Part shown: in pieces, positions 36,161 to 44,952 of the stretch | Layout: each line of letters begins with the position of its first letter | Numbering within the stretch: position 1 is the stretch's first letter | Assembly: GCA_945888595.1 (NCBI GenBank) | Contig: CAMDAO010000004.1 | Span: 1 to 60,646 of the forward strand | DNA: 60,646 nt | Direction: 5' to 3' | Source: Chryseobacterium gleum | GTDB taxonomy: Bacteria > Bacteroidota > Bacteroidia > Flavobacteriales_D > Crocinitomicaceae | Position numbers and translations under genes: made by a program | Notes under the pieces: generated by a model | Told to the model about the DNA's origin: nothing | Database searches by the model: none | The model's input: only the letters and a program-made list of their open reading frames with translations

Positions 36161-37492
36161 ATGAAAACGATTTTGGTTATTGGGGCTGGTTTATCTTCTT
36201 CTTCACTTATTAGGTATTTATTACAAAACTCCATCTCAAATAATTGGCAGATAAGGGTTGTGGATCAAGATATTGAATTGGCAAAAAGGAAAATAGCTGG
36301 ATTCTCAAACGGTGAAGCTTTGTCTTTCAACGCATTAAACCCTCTTGAACGCCGTCCAGAAATCGTAAAAGCAGATTTAGTGATTAGTATGCTTCCTGCT
36401 CGTTTTCATGTCGAAGTTGCAAAAGATTGTATTGAACTTAAAACCAATCTTATCACTCCTTCCTATGTTTCTCCTGAAATGAGAGAATTAGACGCTAGCG
36501 CTAAAAAAGCAGGAATAGTGATCATGAATGAAATTGGCGTAGATCCGGGGCTCGACCACATGAGTGCCATGAGGATTATCGATGAAATAAAAGCTAAAAA
36601 GGGTAAAATTCATAGTTTTACATCGTTTTGTGGTGGTCTTATTGCTCCTGCATATGATAACAATCCATGGAATTATAAGTTCACGTGGAACCCCAGAAAT
36701 GTGGTACTTGCAGGTCAAGGAGCTGCGGCTTGCTTCGAAGAAGAAACAGAATACAAATATATTCCCTATACTAAATTATTTAGTCGTTTAGATAAAATTT
36801 CTGTTCCCGGATTTGGAGACTTTGAAGGATATGCCAACAGAGATTCTCTATCCTATCGAAGTATTTATAAATTGGAAGGGATTCCAACTATTTACAGAGG
36901 AACTCTTCGCAGACCAGGCTATTGCAAAGCATGGAATGTGTTTGTAGATCTTGGTATGACGGATGATAATTATACAATGTATAAATCAGAAGACTTAAAT
37001 CCTCGTTCCTTTTTAAATGCTTTTTTACCTTACAGAACGGGTATTACGATTGAAGAAAAATTCAAAGAATATTTAGGGAATAATGTAGATCTATATTCTA
37101 AATTTGAATGGCTTGGACTATTTGAAAATACACCAAATTTTGGGATTGAGAATGCAACTCCTGCTCAACTTTTAGAAAGTATTTTAGTAAAGAAATGGAC
37201 CTTAGAGCCAACAGATAAAGACATGTTGGTGATGTTCCATGAATTTATGTATGATTTGGATGGTAAGCGCCATACAATCACTTCGCACATGGTAAACTTA
37301 GGCGAGGATGGTGTCTATACTTCTATGAGCAACACGGTGGGTTTACCTGCAGCAATATGTGCTAAAATGATATTAAATGGAACTCTGAAAGTAAAAGGAG
37401 TGCAACTACCGATTCAAGCGGAAATTTATACGCCGATTTTAAATGAACTGGAAGAATATGGAATCCAATTTATAGAAAACGAAGTTCTGTAA
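36161..37492 (+). CDS. Saccharopine dehydrogenase family protein
   Basis: A cytoplasmic oxidoreductase-like protein of 443 residues. It starts MKTILVIGAGLSSSSLIRYL, a Rossmann NAD(P)-binding motif (GAGxSS). VISMLPARFHVEVAKDCIE and NEIGVDPGLDHMSAMRIID are characteristic, as is the substrate domain with FTSFCGGLIAPAYDNNPWNYKFTWNPRNVVLAG. It is closest to bacterial saccharopine reductase/dehydrogenase-like proteins of lysine degradation (or alpha-aminoadipate-type chemistry), although in Bacteroidota the physiological substrate is not proven. I reject the ATG at 36089 because the Rossmann motif should be N-terminal. It is convergent with the next gene at a distance of six bases. Confidence 0.88.
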   Translation: MKTILVIGAGLSSSSLIRYLLQNSISNNWQIRVVDQDIELAKRKIAGFSNGEALSFNALNPLERRPEIVKADLVISMLPARFHVEVAKDCIELKTNLITPSYVSPEMRELDASAKKAGIVIMNEIGVDPGLDHMSAMRIIDEIKAKKGKIHSFTSFCGGLIAPAYDNNPWNYKFTWNPRNVVLAGQGAAACFEEETEYKYIPYTKLFSRLDKISVPGFGDFEGYANRDSLSYRSIYKLEGIPTIYRGTLRRPGYCKAWNVFVDLGMTDDNYTMYKSEDLNPRSFLNAFLPYRTGITIEEKFKEYLGNNVDLYSKFEWLGLFENTPNFGIENATPAQLLESILVKKWTLEPTDKDMLVMFHEFMYDLDGKRHTITSHMVNLGEDGVYTSMSNTVGLPAAICAKMILNGTLKVKGVQLPIQAEIYTPILNELEEYGIQFIENEVL

Positions 37493-37498
37493 AACCAA

Positions 37499-38356
37499 TC
37501 ATTTTGCGATAGTAAAGTACACATTTTCAATAATTTCATCATTATTATATACGGTCAATTCGACGGTTGGTTCATTTTCGTCGGTAATTCCCACTTCAGA
37601 AAGTATTTGTTGTACATCAATATTTTTAAAATCTTGCAGCGCAAAGGTCTTTGAACTTTCTTTAAACCCAACAGCAGTAACATTGAATTTCACACTAAAA
37701 TTCGTTTTCATTTTTGCATTGTTTTTGAATTTAGGTGTGATAATAACTTGTGGAACCTGAGCAATTGTCAATTTTTTATTTTTAATTGATTCGCCATTTA
37801 ATAGAATATCGAACTTCCAAATTTCATTCTTCGTTAGCTCTGGTTCTTGCTTAATAAACTCACCATTTTTCCAAAATTCTGAATATAGGAATTCACCTTT
37901 ATTAGTATAATATATCCATTTCCCATCTGGCACACTGCAGAATCCTCTTGCTTGGATAGTTTTATAATTCCAATCTCCAGAATTATTTTCTTTGAATTTT
38001 CCACTTAATTTAACCTGACCATTTGCCCAAAATTCTTTGAAATCACCCACTCCACAATCTGTGCAAGATACTACTTCACGCAGGAGAATGTCATTTTTAT
38101 CATAATATTTTAGCAGACAAGGACAACAAGTTTCTACCGTTTTCCAATTAGGTTTGAATTTATCATAAGTAGATTTTGAAACCTTTTTTCCATCTAATCT
38201 ATATACTGCTTTTCCCTTAATTGTCCGAAATGAAGTTCCTACAGAATACATCTTCTTCGTCTCCAGTTTTTTATAAATAGTTGAAGAATCATTTTGCCCA
38301 AAAAGAGGAAAAATGGAAATGGTAAATAGTAACAGTGCTAATATGTCTTTTTTCAT
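37499..38356 (-). CDS. Secreted MORN-like repeat protein of unknown function
   Basis: A 285-residue exported protein with signal peptide MKKDILALLLFTISIFPLFG. The middle region (about 100-160) has toxin-antitoxin-type/MORN-like motifs: FKEFWANGQVKLSGKFKENNSGDW, PDGKWIYYTNKGEFLYSEFWKNGEF. Two cysteine pairs (CCPC near 77-80, CTDC near 96-99) precede them. The C-terminal 120 residues look like beta strands, with VELTVYNNDEIIENVYF at the end. Such proteins are widespread in Bacteroidota without a known role. It is transcribed toward the saccharopine-like gene and separated from nadD by a C-rich spacer. Confidence 0.7.
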   Translation of the reverse strand: MKKDILALLLFTISIFPLFGQNDSSTIYKKLETKKMYSVGTSFRTIKGKAVYRLDGKKVSKSTYDKFKPNWKTVETCCPCLLKYYDKNDILLREVVSCTDCGVGDFKEFWANGQVKLSGKFKENNSGDWNYKTIQARGFCSVPDGKWIYYTNKGEFLYSEFWKNGEFIKQEPELTKNEIWKFDILLNGESIKNKKLTIAQVPQVIITPKFKNNAKMKTNFSVKFNVTAVGFKESSKTFALQDFKNIDVQQILSEVGITDENEPTVELTVYNNDEIIENVYFTIAK

Positions 38357-38395
38357 CCGAAGCAGTATTTAATTTTGCTTTTCAAATTTTTAATG

Positions 38396-38498
38396 TTATT
38401 TCAAACACCTCATCTCTCAACCTAAAACTCATCCTAAATCTCAACCTAACCCCCCTCACCCCTTATAAAAATTCATCTCATCAATATACTTTCTCACA
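38396..38498. repeat. G-free (C-free on the nadD mRNA) low-complexity tract
   Basis: There is no G on the plus strand from 38396 to 38498. The tract covers the last codons of nadD and the spacer beyond it. It contains CTCAACCTAA twice and a C-rich end (CCCCCCTCACCCC). Confidence 0.6.
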
Positions 38499-39073
38499 GG
38501 TTCCGTTAATAAATATCGGACATCTTTTCCTGATTTAATTGCATTTCGAACAAAACTAGCAGAAACCTTCATCACTGGCGCTTCATTACAAATAGTGACA
38601 TTGGGTAAATCTCTGAATAAATTATCTGGAAGTGAGCCTATTTGATCTATTTCAATTTCCTCTTGTTCTGTCAGCACCCTTGGATACACATAGAAATCGT
38701 GGTTTTTTAAAATCACTTCATGGTTGAACCACTTGTGTAAAGTCCGTAAATTATCTTCCCCCATTATCAAGGAAAATTTATTGTCAGGATATTTTTCAGC
38801 TAAATATGTTAATGTGGTGGCAGTATAACTTGGTTTTGATAACTTGAATTCAATATCACTTGCTCTTAATTTTGGGTTATCATCAATTGCCGCCTTTACT
38901 ATCGCTAATCGATGAAAATCTGGTAACAAGGAAGATTTAACTTTTAGTGGATTTTGAGGAGAAACCACCAGCCATACCTGATCCAAGTCGGTAAAATCGG
39001 CCATATAATTTGCTATGACTAAATGCCCAACATGAATAGGATTAAATGTCCCGAAATATAAACCGATTTTCAT
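38456..39073 (-). CDS. nadD: Nicotinate-nucleotide adenylyltransferase
   Basis: An NAD biosynthesis enzyme of 205 residues that adenylates nicotinate mononucleotide. The nucleotidyltransferase motif GTFNPIHVGH is at residues 8-17, and the second conserved motif is SASFVRNAI (SxxxR type) near 170. IMGEDNLRTLHKW is the conserved middle segment. It overlaps gmk by four bases (ATGA), so translation is coupled. The last codons lie in a 103-base stretch with no G on the plus strand. Confidence 0.95.
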   Translation of the reverse strand: MKIGLYFGTFNPIHVGHLVIANYMADFTDLDQVWLVVSPQNPLKVKSSLLPDFHRLAIVKAAIDDNPKLRASDIEFKLSKPSYTATTLTYLAEKYPDNKFSLIMGEDNLRTLHKWFNHEVILKNHDFYVYPRVLTEQEEIEIDQIGSLPDNLFRDLPNVTICNEAPVMKVSASFVRNAIKSGKDVRYLLTEPVRKYIDEMNFYKG

Positions 39074-39651
39074 TCTTTGTTCAAAAATTCAGACACCATT
39101 TCTTTTGCCTTTTTACAAGCTTCGTCCAAGTTGTCGTTGATTAAAATAATATCAAATTCAGGCGCATAGGCAAACTCGGTATTTGCTTTTTTCATTCGCT
39201 GTTGAATTTTATCTTCTGTTTCTGTACTTCTATTTCTTAAACGTTTTTCTAATACTTCATAACTCGGGGGCTTTACAAATATGGATAATGCTTGTTCTCC
39301 AAAAATTCGCTTTAAGTTGAGCCCGCCAATAACATCTAGATCGAAAATAACACTTTTTCCGTTCGCCCAAATCCGTTCAATTTCCGACTTGAGTGTTCCA
39401 TAAAAATTATTTGTGTACACTTCTTCCCATTCAATGAAGGCTTCTTTATCAATTTGATCCTTAAATCCTTCCAATCCTAAGAAATAATAATCTTTGCCGT
39501 TTATTTCATTTTTTCTTGGCTCTCTGCTACAGGCAGAAACCGAAAATTCTAATCCCAAAGATTCTTTTAATAAATAATGTACAATCGTTGTTTTCCCCGC
39601 CCCGGAAGGAGCAGAAAAAATAATGCATTTACCTTTTTTACTATCTGACAT
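39070..39651 (-). CDS. gmk: Guanylate kinase
   Basis: A nucleotide kinase of 193 residues that converts GMP to GDP. The P-loop SAPSGAGKTT is at about 13-22. SACSREPRKNEINGKDYYFL is the GMP-binding region, FIEWEEVYTNNFYGT is conserved, and RLRNRSTETEDKIQQRM is the lid. It follows yicC in the same direction but is separated from it by a 474-base repeat region. It overlaps nadD at the 3' end. Confidence 0.96.
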   Translation of the reverse strand: MSDSKKGKCIIFSAPSGAGKTTIVHYLLKESLGLEFSVSACSREPRKNEINGKDYYFLGLEGFKDQIDKEAFIEWEEVYTNNFYGTLKSEIERIWANGKSVIFDLDVIGGLNLKRIFGEQALSIFVKPPSYEVLEKRLRNRSTETEDKIQQRMKKANTEFAYAPEFDIILINDNLDEACKKAKEMVSEFLNKE

Positions 39652-39692
39652 ATTAATGCTTTAAAATTAATATCTAAACTAAATCCCTTTTA

Positions 39693-40128
39693 AACCATAT
39701 AAGGAATATAAGGTCATATAAGAGCTGAGCAAACCTACACTACACTAAAACCCCCAATACCTAACACCAAATCCCTAAGCCCTAATTAAACACAGCCCAT
39801 AAAGACCCAATCCCTAGTCCCTTCTTTAACCATATAAGGAATATAAGGACATATAAGAGATGAGCAAACCTACACTACACTAAAACCCCAAATACCTTAC
39901 ACCAAATACCTATGCCCTAATTAAACACAGCTCATAAAGACCAAATCCCTAGTACCTTCTTTAACCATATAAGGAATATAAGGTCATATAAGAGATGAGC
40001 AAACCTAATTAAACACAGCCCATAAAGCCCAAATCCCTATACCCTAACTAAACACAGCTCATAAAGACCCAATCCCTATGCCCTAATTAAACAAAGCTCA
40101 TAAAGACCAAATCCCTAGTCCCTAATTA
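39693..40128. repeat. Nested tandem repeat array (135-bp and 39-bp periods)
   Basis: Two full 135-bp units (39693-39827 and 39828-39962, about ten mismatches by eye) begin AACCATATAAGGAATATAAG. A third unit starts at 39963 but lacks 47 bases between two CCTA sites. It continues as 39-bp units at 40004, 40043 and 40082 (each CCTAA[T/C]TAAAC...) plus a partial one at 40121. This 39-bp segment also occurs once in each 135-bp unit (39781 in the first). The plus strand is G-poor. The last partial copy includes the yicC stop codon (40126-40128). Confidence 0.92.
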
Positions 40129-40992
40129 AAGAGTATTCAATATTTGTTCTTTTATTTTTTCTAAGTTGTCTTTCATATCAACCACTAATTTTTGCATTTC
40201 TGCATGATTACTTTTACTTCCTAATGTATTAATTTCTCTTCCAATTTCTTGAGATATAAAGCCCAATTTTCTTCCTCCAGAAGGTAAAACCATTGTTTCT
40301 AAAAAATAGTCTAAGTGATTCATTAAGCGCATCTTTTCTTCAGAAACGTCTAATTTTTCAATATAAAAAATCATTTCTTGTTCGAAGCGATTATCATCAT
40401 ACGATTTGGTTTCTAAATCATCCAAACTTTTGCGCATGCGCTCACGAATAGTGTCGATTCGCTCATTTTCATATTTTGGAACTTCTAGTAATAAACGTCT
40501 AATGTCTTCAATTCGATCCGTAAATTCATTTTCAAGCGCAATGCCTTCTTGCCTTCTAAACACATTAATATCTTCTGCAGCAACTTTTACAAGATTAAGC
40601 AACCACTCCTTTTCCTCCTCTAAAAGTTCTTCTTTTTCATTAATATATATATCGGGCATTCTCAAAATAAGCGACAAATAGTCTTCTGACTTTTCTCCGA
40701 TTGCCTCATTAATTTGTTTTAAATCTTTATAATATGCAACCGCTAAATCTTGATTAACGGTGTAGTTTTTTGCAGAACCTGTACCATCAATATTAATATT
40801 TACGTCCACTTTTCCTCTGTCTAAAGATTCGCCAATTAAACTTCGGATACTTCCTTCCAATTCTTTATAAATCGGCGCATAGCGAACATTTAAATCCAAT
40901 GATTTACTATTAAGAGATCTAATTTCTACTGAAATTCTTTTGTCAAGATAGGAAGCCGTGGCTTTACCATATCCAGTCATTGATTTTAACAT
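40126..40992 (-). CDS. YicC/YloC family endoribonuclease-like protein
   Basis: A 288-residue protein with the N-terminal YicC domain (MLKSMTGYGKATASY, EIRSLNSKSLDLNVR) and the C-terminal DUF1732 domain (DRGKVDVNINIDG, EMIFYIEKLDVSEEKMRLMNHLDYFLE, GRKLGFISQEIGREINTLGSKSNHAEMQ). E. coli YicC has been reported as an endoribonuclease acting on a small RNA; the role in Bacteroidota is unproven. The usual order yicC-gmk-nadD is kept here, but a tandem repeat array begins at its stop codon. Confidence 0.93.
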   Translation of the reverse strand: MLKSMTGYGKATASYLDKRISVEIRSLNSKSLDLNVRYAPIYKELEGSIRSLIGESLDRGKVDVNINIDGTGSAKNYTVNQDLAVAYYKDLKQINEAIGEKSEDYLSLILRMPDIYINEKEELLEEEKEWLLNLVKVAAEDINVFRRQEGIALENEFTDRIEDIRRLLLEVPKYENERIDTIRERMRKSLDDLETKSYDDNRFEQEMIFYIEKLDVSEEKMRLMNHLDYFLETMVLPSGGRKLGFISQEIGREINTLGSKSNHAEMQKLVVDMKDNLEKIKEQILNTL

Positions 40993-41175
40993 GAGTTATT
41001 TTTTTTATAAAAGTAGTAAAAAAGACTGAAAACTTCATTCCCTTTTAAGTTGCTAGCGCGCAGAATCAAGAATCTTCCGCTTTCATTCAGATTAAAAAGT
41101 GAATTGAACAATAGCTCCATTGAGAATCAGCAGGTCTTGCATAACGGATGAATCTATTTTCAAACTTTATACTGC

Positions 41176-42084
41176 TTAACTTTTCTTTGATATAGTATAA
41201 ACCCCAGTAAATATAAGTAACATGTAGATTATCTTCGAAAAAGTAATCGTGTGCGTATAATCATCTGCCATTCCAATAGATGCCAAAAAGAAGGTAAAAA
41301 ACACTACTAAAACAGGCTGTATATAGATATAAGAACTAGAAATTGCAGGACTTAAATATTTTAATCCATACATGGTTAACAAATACGTCAAGAAGGTTAC
41401 ACCCACAATAACATAAACAATTTTTGCAATAATTGAAGGGGTAAATGTTGAGTAATCCGTCGTAAATAATTCAGGTAAAGTTGGTGGATATAGTAGAATA
41501 AAACACAAGCCAAATGTAAACACATACGTAATGACGGTCAATGGTTGGTACTTTTTCATTAATGGTTTTGCTATCACTAAATAAACCGCATAACTGGCTG
41601 CATTAATAAATAAGAAAAAATCTCCAAGGGTCGAATCGCCTTTCCCTGTTCCGCCGGCTAAGGTTAATAAGATGGCTCCAGTCGCGCCCAATACTATTCC
41701 AATTACCTTCGTTTTAGTGATACTTTCTTTGAGAAGGAAAAAAGAAAGTATGACAACCAAAATAGGGTTGACGGTCATGATGATTCCTGAATTAATGGAA
41801 GAAGATAAATTTAAACCGTGAAAGAAAAACAATTGATTGATTGCAACGCCAAATAATCCACATAGCACCAATCGTTTGTAGTCACTTCGTTCTATTTTTT
41901 CGCGAACAAAAAAGAAAGTAACAATCCAAAAAAGAAATGTAGCCCCAACAACTCGAAAGAGAATAAATACGTTAGGAGTTAAAAAATTAGGCATGATTCC
42001 TTTTGCAATGACGTGGCTGGCTCCATAAAATACATTGACTAAAAAAAGAGCCATATGTGCTTTCGCGGCTTGTGAAATTTTCAT
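41176..42084 (-). CDS. EamA family drug/metabolite transporter (DMT) permease
   Basis: An inner-membrane transporter of 302 residues with about ten helices in two EamA repeats (about 8-140 and 152-300). Typical motifs are GINQLFFFHGLNLSSSINSGIIMTVNPILVVILSFFLL, closing the first repeat, and LSPAISSSYIYIQPVLVVFFTFFLASI, closing the second. The substrate is unknown. It follows an ArsC-like gene by 11 bases. A Shine-Dalgarno-like AGGAGG precedes its ATG, which is rare for this phylum. Confidence 0.9.
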   Translation of the reverse strand: MKISQAAKAHMALFLVNVFYGASHVIAKGIMPNFLTPNVFILFRVVGATFLFWIVTFFFVREKIERSDYKRLVLCGLFGVAINQLFFFHGLNLSSSINSGIIMTVNPILVVILSFFLLKESITKTKVIGIVLGATGAILLTLAGGTGKGDSTLGDFFLFINAASYAVYLVIAKPLMKKYQPLTVITYVFTFGLCFILLYPPTLPELFTTDYSTFTPSIIAKIVYVIVGVTFLTYLLTMYGLKYLSPAISSSYIYIQPVLVVFFTFFLASIGMADDYTHTITFSKIIYMLLIFTGVYTISKKS

Positions 42085-42090
42085 AGAGGA

Positions 42091-42099
42091 CCCTCCTAC
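42091..42099 (-). promoter_or_regulatory. Shine-Dalgarno-like site before the DMT permease
   Basis: On the minus strand GTAGGAGGG ends six bases before the ATG at 42084. It overlaps the ArsC-like stop codon (TAG at 42098-42096). Strong SD sequences are uncommon in Bacteroidota. Confidence 0.4.
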
Positions 42100-42449
42100 T
42101 TCTTAAATGAGTCTGCTGCTGCTTGAACTTCCTTTTTAGCATTTCCAATAAACACGTTCTCCTCGTTGATAATAAAAGGACGTTTTAAAAAGGTGTATTC
42201 TTGTAGAATATATTTTCTATAATCTGACTCTGTGAGAGACATGTTGTTTAAACCCAAGGATCTAAATTTTATTGCTCTTTTAGAGAATAAAGCTTCATAA
42301 GACCCGATTTTGTCCTTGATCCAATCCAAGGTTACTTCGTCAATATTTTGAATTTTGATATCTTGCAATTCAACTTCTTGCCCCGGATTTATTATCTGTA
42401 TTATTTTCTTACAAGTGTCGCAAGAACTTAAATAAAATATTTTTTTCAT
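42096..42449 (-). CDS. ArsC/Spx family thioredoxin-fold protein
   Basis: A 117-residue protein of the arsenate reductase/Spx superfamily. It starts KKIFYLSSCDTCKKII, with C10-x-x-C13, as in Spx- and YffB-like members; classical ArsC has a single cysteine here. It ends with the conserved region TFLKRPFIINEENVFIGNAKKEV (RP-loop). Lacking other ars genes nearby, true arsenate reduction is unlikely; a redox role is plausible. The DMT permease gene starts 11 bases downstream. Confidence 0.83.
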   Translation of the reverse strand: MKKIFYLSSCDTCKKIIQIINPGQEVELQDIKIQNIDEVTLDWIKDKIGSYEALFSKRAIKFRSLGLNNMSLTESDYRKYILQEYTFLKRPFIINEENVFIGNAKKEVQAAADSFKK

Positions 42450-42519
42450 CGCAAATAAACAATTTAATACATATCAATAAGACAGTGACGTATGATTTAA
42501 CCATTTTTAACACGCAAGG

Positions 42520-43452
42520 TTATTGTCCTTGCATGTATTCTTTATTTCTTTTCCGGTCTTCTTCTGAACCTGTATTACAGCCAGAAGTTTTCTTCTTTTC
42601 AAGTAATTTAATAAATTTTAAATGAAAAAATACTGGTAAATAATTCGAGGAATACCATTGCAGAGAAGGATTTCCTTTGTGAAATTCCGCTAAACCTAAG
42701 ATCGGTATTTGAATTCCTGGAATTAAATAACTACCTCTTCTTATTTTTATTCCAAAACCAATATCATAGTGTATTTGTGCCACTAAAGGCTTGTGAAAAT
42801 GTTGGGGTTGAGCACCTGAAAGACCAATTGTTGAGGTGCCAACATATTTTTGAGTACCAGTCAATACGCGGTAATCAAAATTAACCCCAAGTCCATTATC
42901 AAGATAATATTTCTCCCCAAAATATATATTTTTGTGAAGTGAAAATCGACCGGATACATAGCCATTATAAAACCCTTTAGTGGTAGTAGCAACATCATTC
43001 CCATCCCCATGTTGACTTGAAAGAATTAGCGTTCCGGTTGGGTCATAGTTATTTATATCTGTTGCTTCTTTTCCTCCAATATATTTAAATCCTAGCCCCC
43101 AATCATAATAACTTAAAAATCGCTTTTTTATAAATTTCAGTTTAGGTTCTCCCATTGGAAAATGAGCCATCCCGATTTCAACAAACCCTCCGATGCGCCC
43201 ACTAGGATCAATCGTATAGTCAACTGGTCGACCAGAATTAGATTGAAAGCGAATCGTTTCATTATGAAGTCGCGTTAATGTGTAGTTTGGTCCGGCAGAA
43301 AATTGAAATCCATAATTTCTTAATTCACGCCTATCAGCAGCTCCTCCAAACATCTTACCTCTTGAAGAACCTTTTTTTGGTGATAAATCTCTTTGGCCTA
43401 TTGATGGGAAAATATTTATTAGAACAAAAATTAAAACGACAATAGATTTCAT
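42520..43452 (-). CDS. Outer-membrane beta-barrel-like protein of unknown function
   Basis: A 310-residue exported protein. The signal peptide MKSIVVLIFVLINIFPSIGQ starts at 43452; an ATG at 43470 adds six residues and also fits the promoter. A longer frame begins at 43605, but the promoter box at 43496-43503 lies inside it, so I reject that start. The mature protein has alternating aromatic strands (FQFSAGPNYTLTRLHNE, YDWGLGFKYIGGKE, GLGVNFDYRVLTG, IHYDIGFGIKIRRGSYLIPGIQI), as in outer-membrane barrels. The C-terminus is polar (NKEYMQGQ). I recognise no family. Divergent from hemA. Confidence 0.72.
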   Translation of the reverse strand: MKSIVVLIFVLINIFPSIGQRDLSPKKGSSRGKMFGGAADRRELRNYGFQFSAGPNYTLTRLHNETIRFQSNSGRPVDYTIDPSGRIGGFVEIGMAHFPMGEPKLKFIKKRFLSYYDWGLGFKYIGGKEATDINNYDPTGTLILSSQHGDGNDVATTTKGFYNGYVSGRFSLHKNIYFGEKYYLDNGLGVNFDYRVLTGTQKYVGTSTIGLSGAQPQHFHKPLVAQIHYDIGFGIKIRRGSYLIPGIQIPILGLAEFHKGNPSLQWYSSNYLPVFFHLKFIKLLEKKKTSGCNTGSEEDRKRNKEYMQGQ

Positions 43453-43495
43453 GTGATGCATTCCTTTCATAGTTTTAAGTATAAAACAACTTGTA

Positions 43496-43503
43496 CAAAT
43501 ATA
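43496..43503 (-). promoter_or_regulatory. -7 box (TATATTTG) for the outer-membrane protein
   Basis: CAAATATA on the plus strand is TATATTTG on the minus strand. TTCG at 43526-43523 with a 19-base spacer is a weak -33 element. The likely start codons at 43470 and 43452 are 25 and 43 bases downstream. Confidence 0.48.
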
Positions 43504-43694
43504 AAAATATAACGTAAATGTTCGAACGAAAGTTACATCTCTATTTTCAAGTGCAAGATAGAAAAAAATGCATAAAAACATGATTAATATTATATCTTTT
43601 ATCATAACTATTTGAAAATAAATATATTAATAATTTAAAATAATTCTAAATAAATAAATGACAGTTTTATGACACAACTACGATCAATCAAAGG

Positions 43695-43702
43695 TAACTT
43701 TG
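43695..43702 (+). promoter_or_regulatory. -7 box (TAACTTTG) for hemA
   Basis: TAACTTTG lies 19 bases before the GTG start of hemA, the same spacing as at several other genes here. The -33 element is not clear. Confidence 0.5.
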
Positions 43703-43721
43703 CCTAAAACATAGATAGAAA

Positions 43722-44948
43722 GTGCTTAATAATTTTCATATAGTTGCTTTTACTCATCGAAATTTAGGTATTAGCGAAATAGGAAAACTTCACATAGAAG
43801 ATGTGAAGCAGAATGCATATCTGAATAATTTAAAACAAAGACTAGAGTTGATGGAACTAATGTTTCTTTCTACTTGCAATCGAGTTGAATTTATCTTTTG
43901 TGCAGATGCTCCGATTGACTATGCATATTTACAAGTTTTCTTTCAAACCTTATATCCAGAATTTACAGATGAAACAGTGAATTACTTTGCTGAAAACGCT
44001 GATGTTTTTTCTAAAATGGAGGCTGTTGAGCATATGTTATCCGTAGCGTCTTCTATCGATTCGATGGTTGTTGGAGAACGTGAAATTATAACACAAGTTC
44101 GCAACGCATTTGAAGCATCCAAAAAAATGAACTTAACGGGTGATTTTATACGTTTGGTTATGCGTCAAACCATTGAAACCGCGAAGAAAGTGTATACTGA
44201 AACAAGTATCGCAACAAAACCTGTTTCAGTAGTTTCATTAGCATATCATAAATTAAAAGACATGAACATTCCTTTGGATGCTCGCATTTTAATTATTGGT
44301 GCAGGAACAACCAACACAAATATGGGGCGTTTTTTAAGAAAACATGGGTTTAAAAACTTTGTCGTTTTCAATAGAACTATCTCAAAAGCACAAGCTTTAG
44401 CCCAAGATCTTCATGGAGTTGGATATGACTTAAAGGCATTAAAATCCTATACAAAAGGTTTCGACGTTATTATTACATGCACGGGGTCAGAGACTCATTT
44501 AATTACACCCGAGATTTATTCCAAATTATTACAAGGAGAAACAGATCGTAAAGTAGTAATTGACATTGCTTTACCACAAGACTTAGATCCTCAGATTATT
44601 ATAAATGAACGAGTTAACCATATTTCGGTCGAAATTCTACAAAAAATTTCAAACGAAAATTTAAAAGAACGTTCAAAAGAAATTCAACATGTTGAGGAAA
44701 TAATTGCCGAAGCAGTCTTTGAATTTAAACACCTTAATAAAGTTAGAGTAGTTGAACTTGCGATGCGGGAGGTGCCTCAAAAAGTGAAGGAAATTAGAGA
44801 AACTGCTGTCAATGATATTTTTAAAACAGACATAGATTTGTTAGACGATAATTCTCGTGAAATTTTAGAAAAAATTATTGGTTACATGGAAAAGAAGTAT
44901 ATGAGTGTTCCCATGTTAATGGCAAAAGAAATTCTACTTAAAAAATAA
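43722..44948 (+). CDS. hemA: Glutamyl-tRNA reductase
   Basis: The first enzyme of C5 haem synthesis, 408 residues; it reduces glutamyl-tRNA to glutamate-1-semialdehyde. The catalytic cysteine is C52 in FLSTCNRVEF. GEREIITQVRNAFE and the NADPH-binding ILIIGAGTTNTNMGRFL with FVVFNRTISKA follow. The C-terminal dimerisation helices end at LMAKEILLKK. The start is a GTG at 43722; no suitable ATG exists near the conserved FTHRNLG. hemC starts four bases downstream and hemD overlaps hemC, so all three form one operon. Confidence 0.96.
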   Translation: MLNNFHIVAFTHRNLGISEIGKLHIEDVKQNAYLNNLKQRLELMELMFLSTCNRVEFIFCADAPIDYAYLQVFFQTLYPEFTDETVNYFAENADVFSKMEAVEHMLSVASSIDSMVVGEREIITQVRNAFEASKKMNLTGDFIRLVMRQTIETAKKVYTETSIATKPVSVVSLAYHKLKDMNIPLDARILIIGAGTTNTNMGRFLRKHGFKNFVVFNRTISKAQALAQDLHGVGYDLKALKSYTKGFDVIITCTGSETHLITPEIYSKLLQGETDRKVVIDIALPQDLDPQIIINERVNHISVEILQKISNENLKERSKEIQHVEEIIAEAVFEFKHLNKVRVVELAMREVPQKVKEIRETAVNDIFKTDIDLLDDNSREILEKIIGYMEKKYMSVPMLMAKEILLKK

Positions 44949-44952
44949 TTCA

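Noticed and set aside
39693-40128. CRISPR array
   Set aside because: The periods (135 and 39 bp) are contiguous repeats without unique spacers, and no cas genes are present.
41176-42449. Arsenic resistance operon
   Set aside because: The ArsC-like protein has a CxxC motif of the Spx/YffB type, and the neighbour is a generic DMT permease, not ArsB or Acr3; no ArsR gene is present.
43453-43605. Upstream start for the outer-membrane protein
   Set aside because: The TATATTTG box at 43496-43503 lies within the extension, and a proper signal peptide begins only at 43452.
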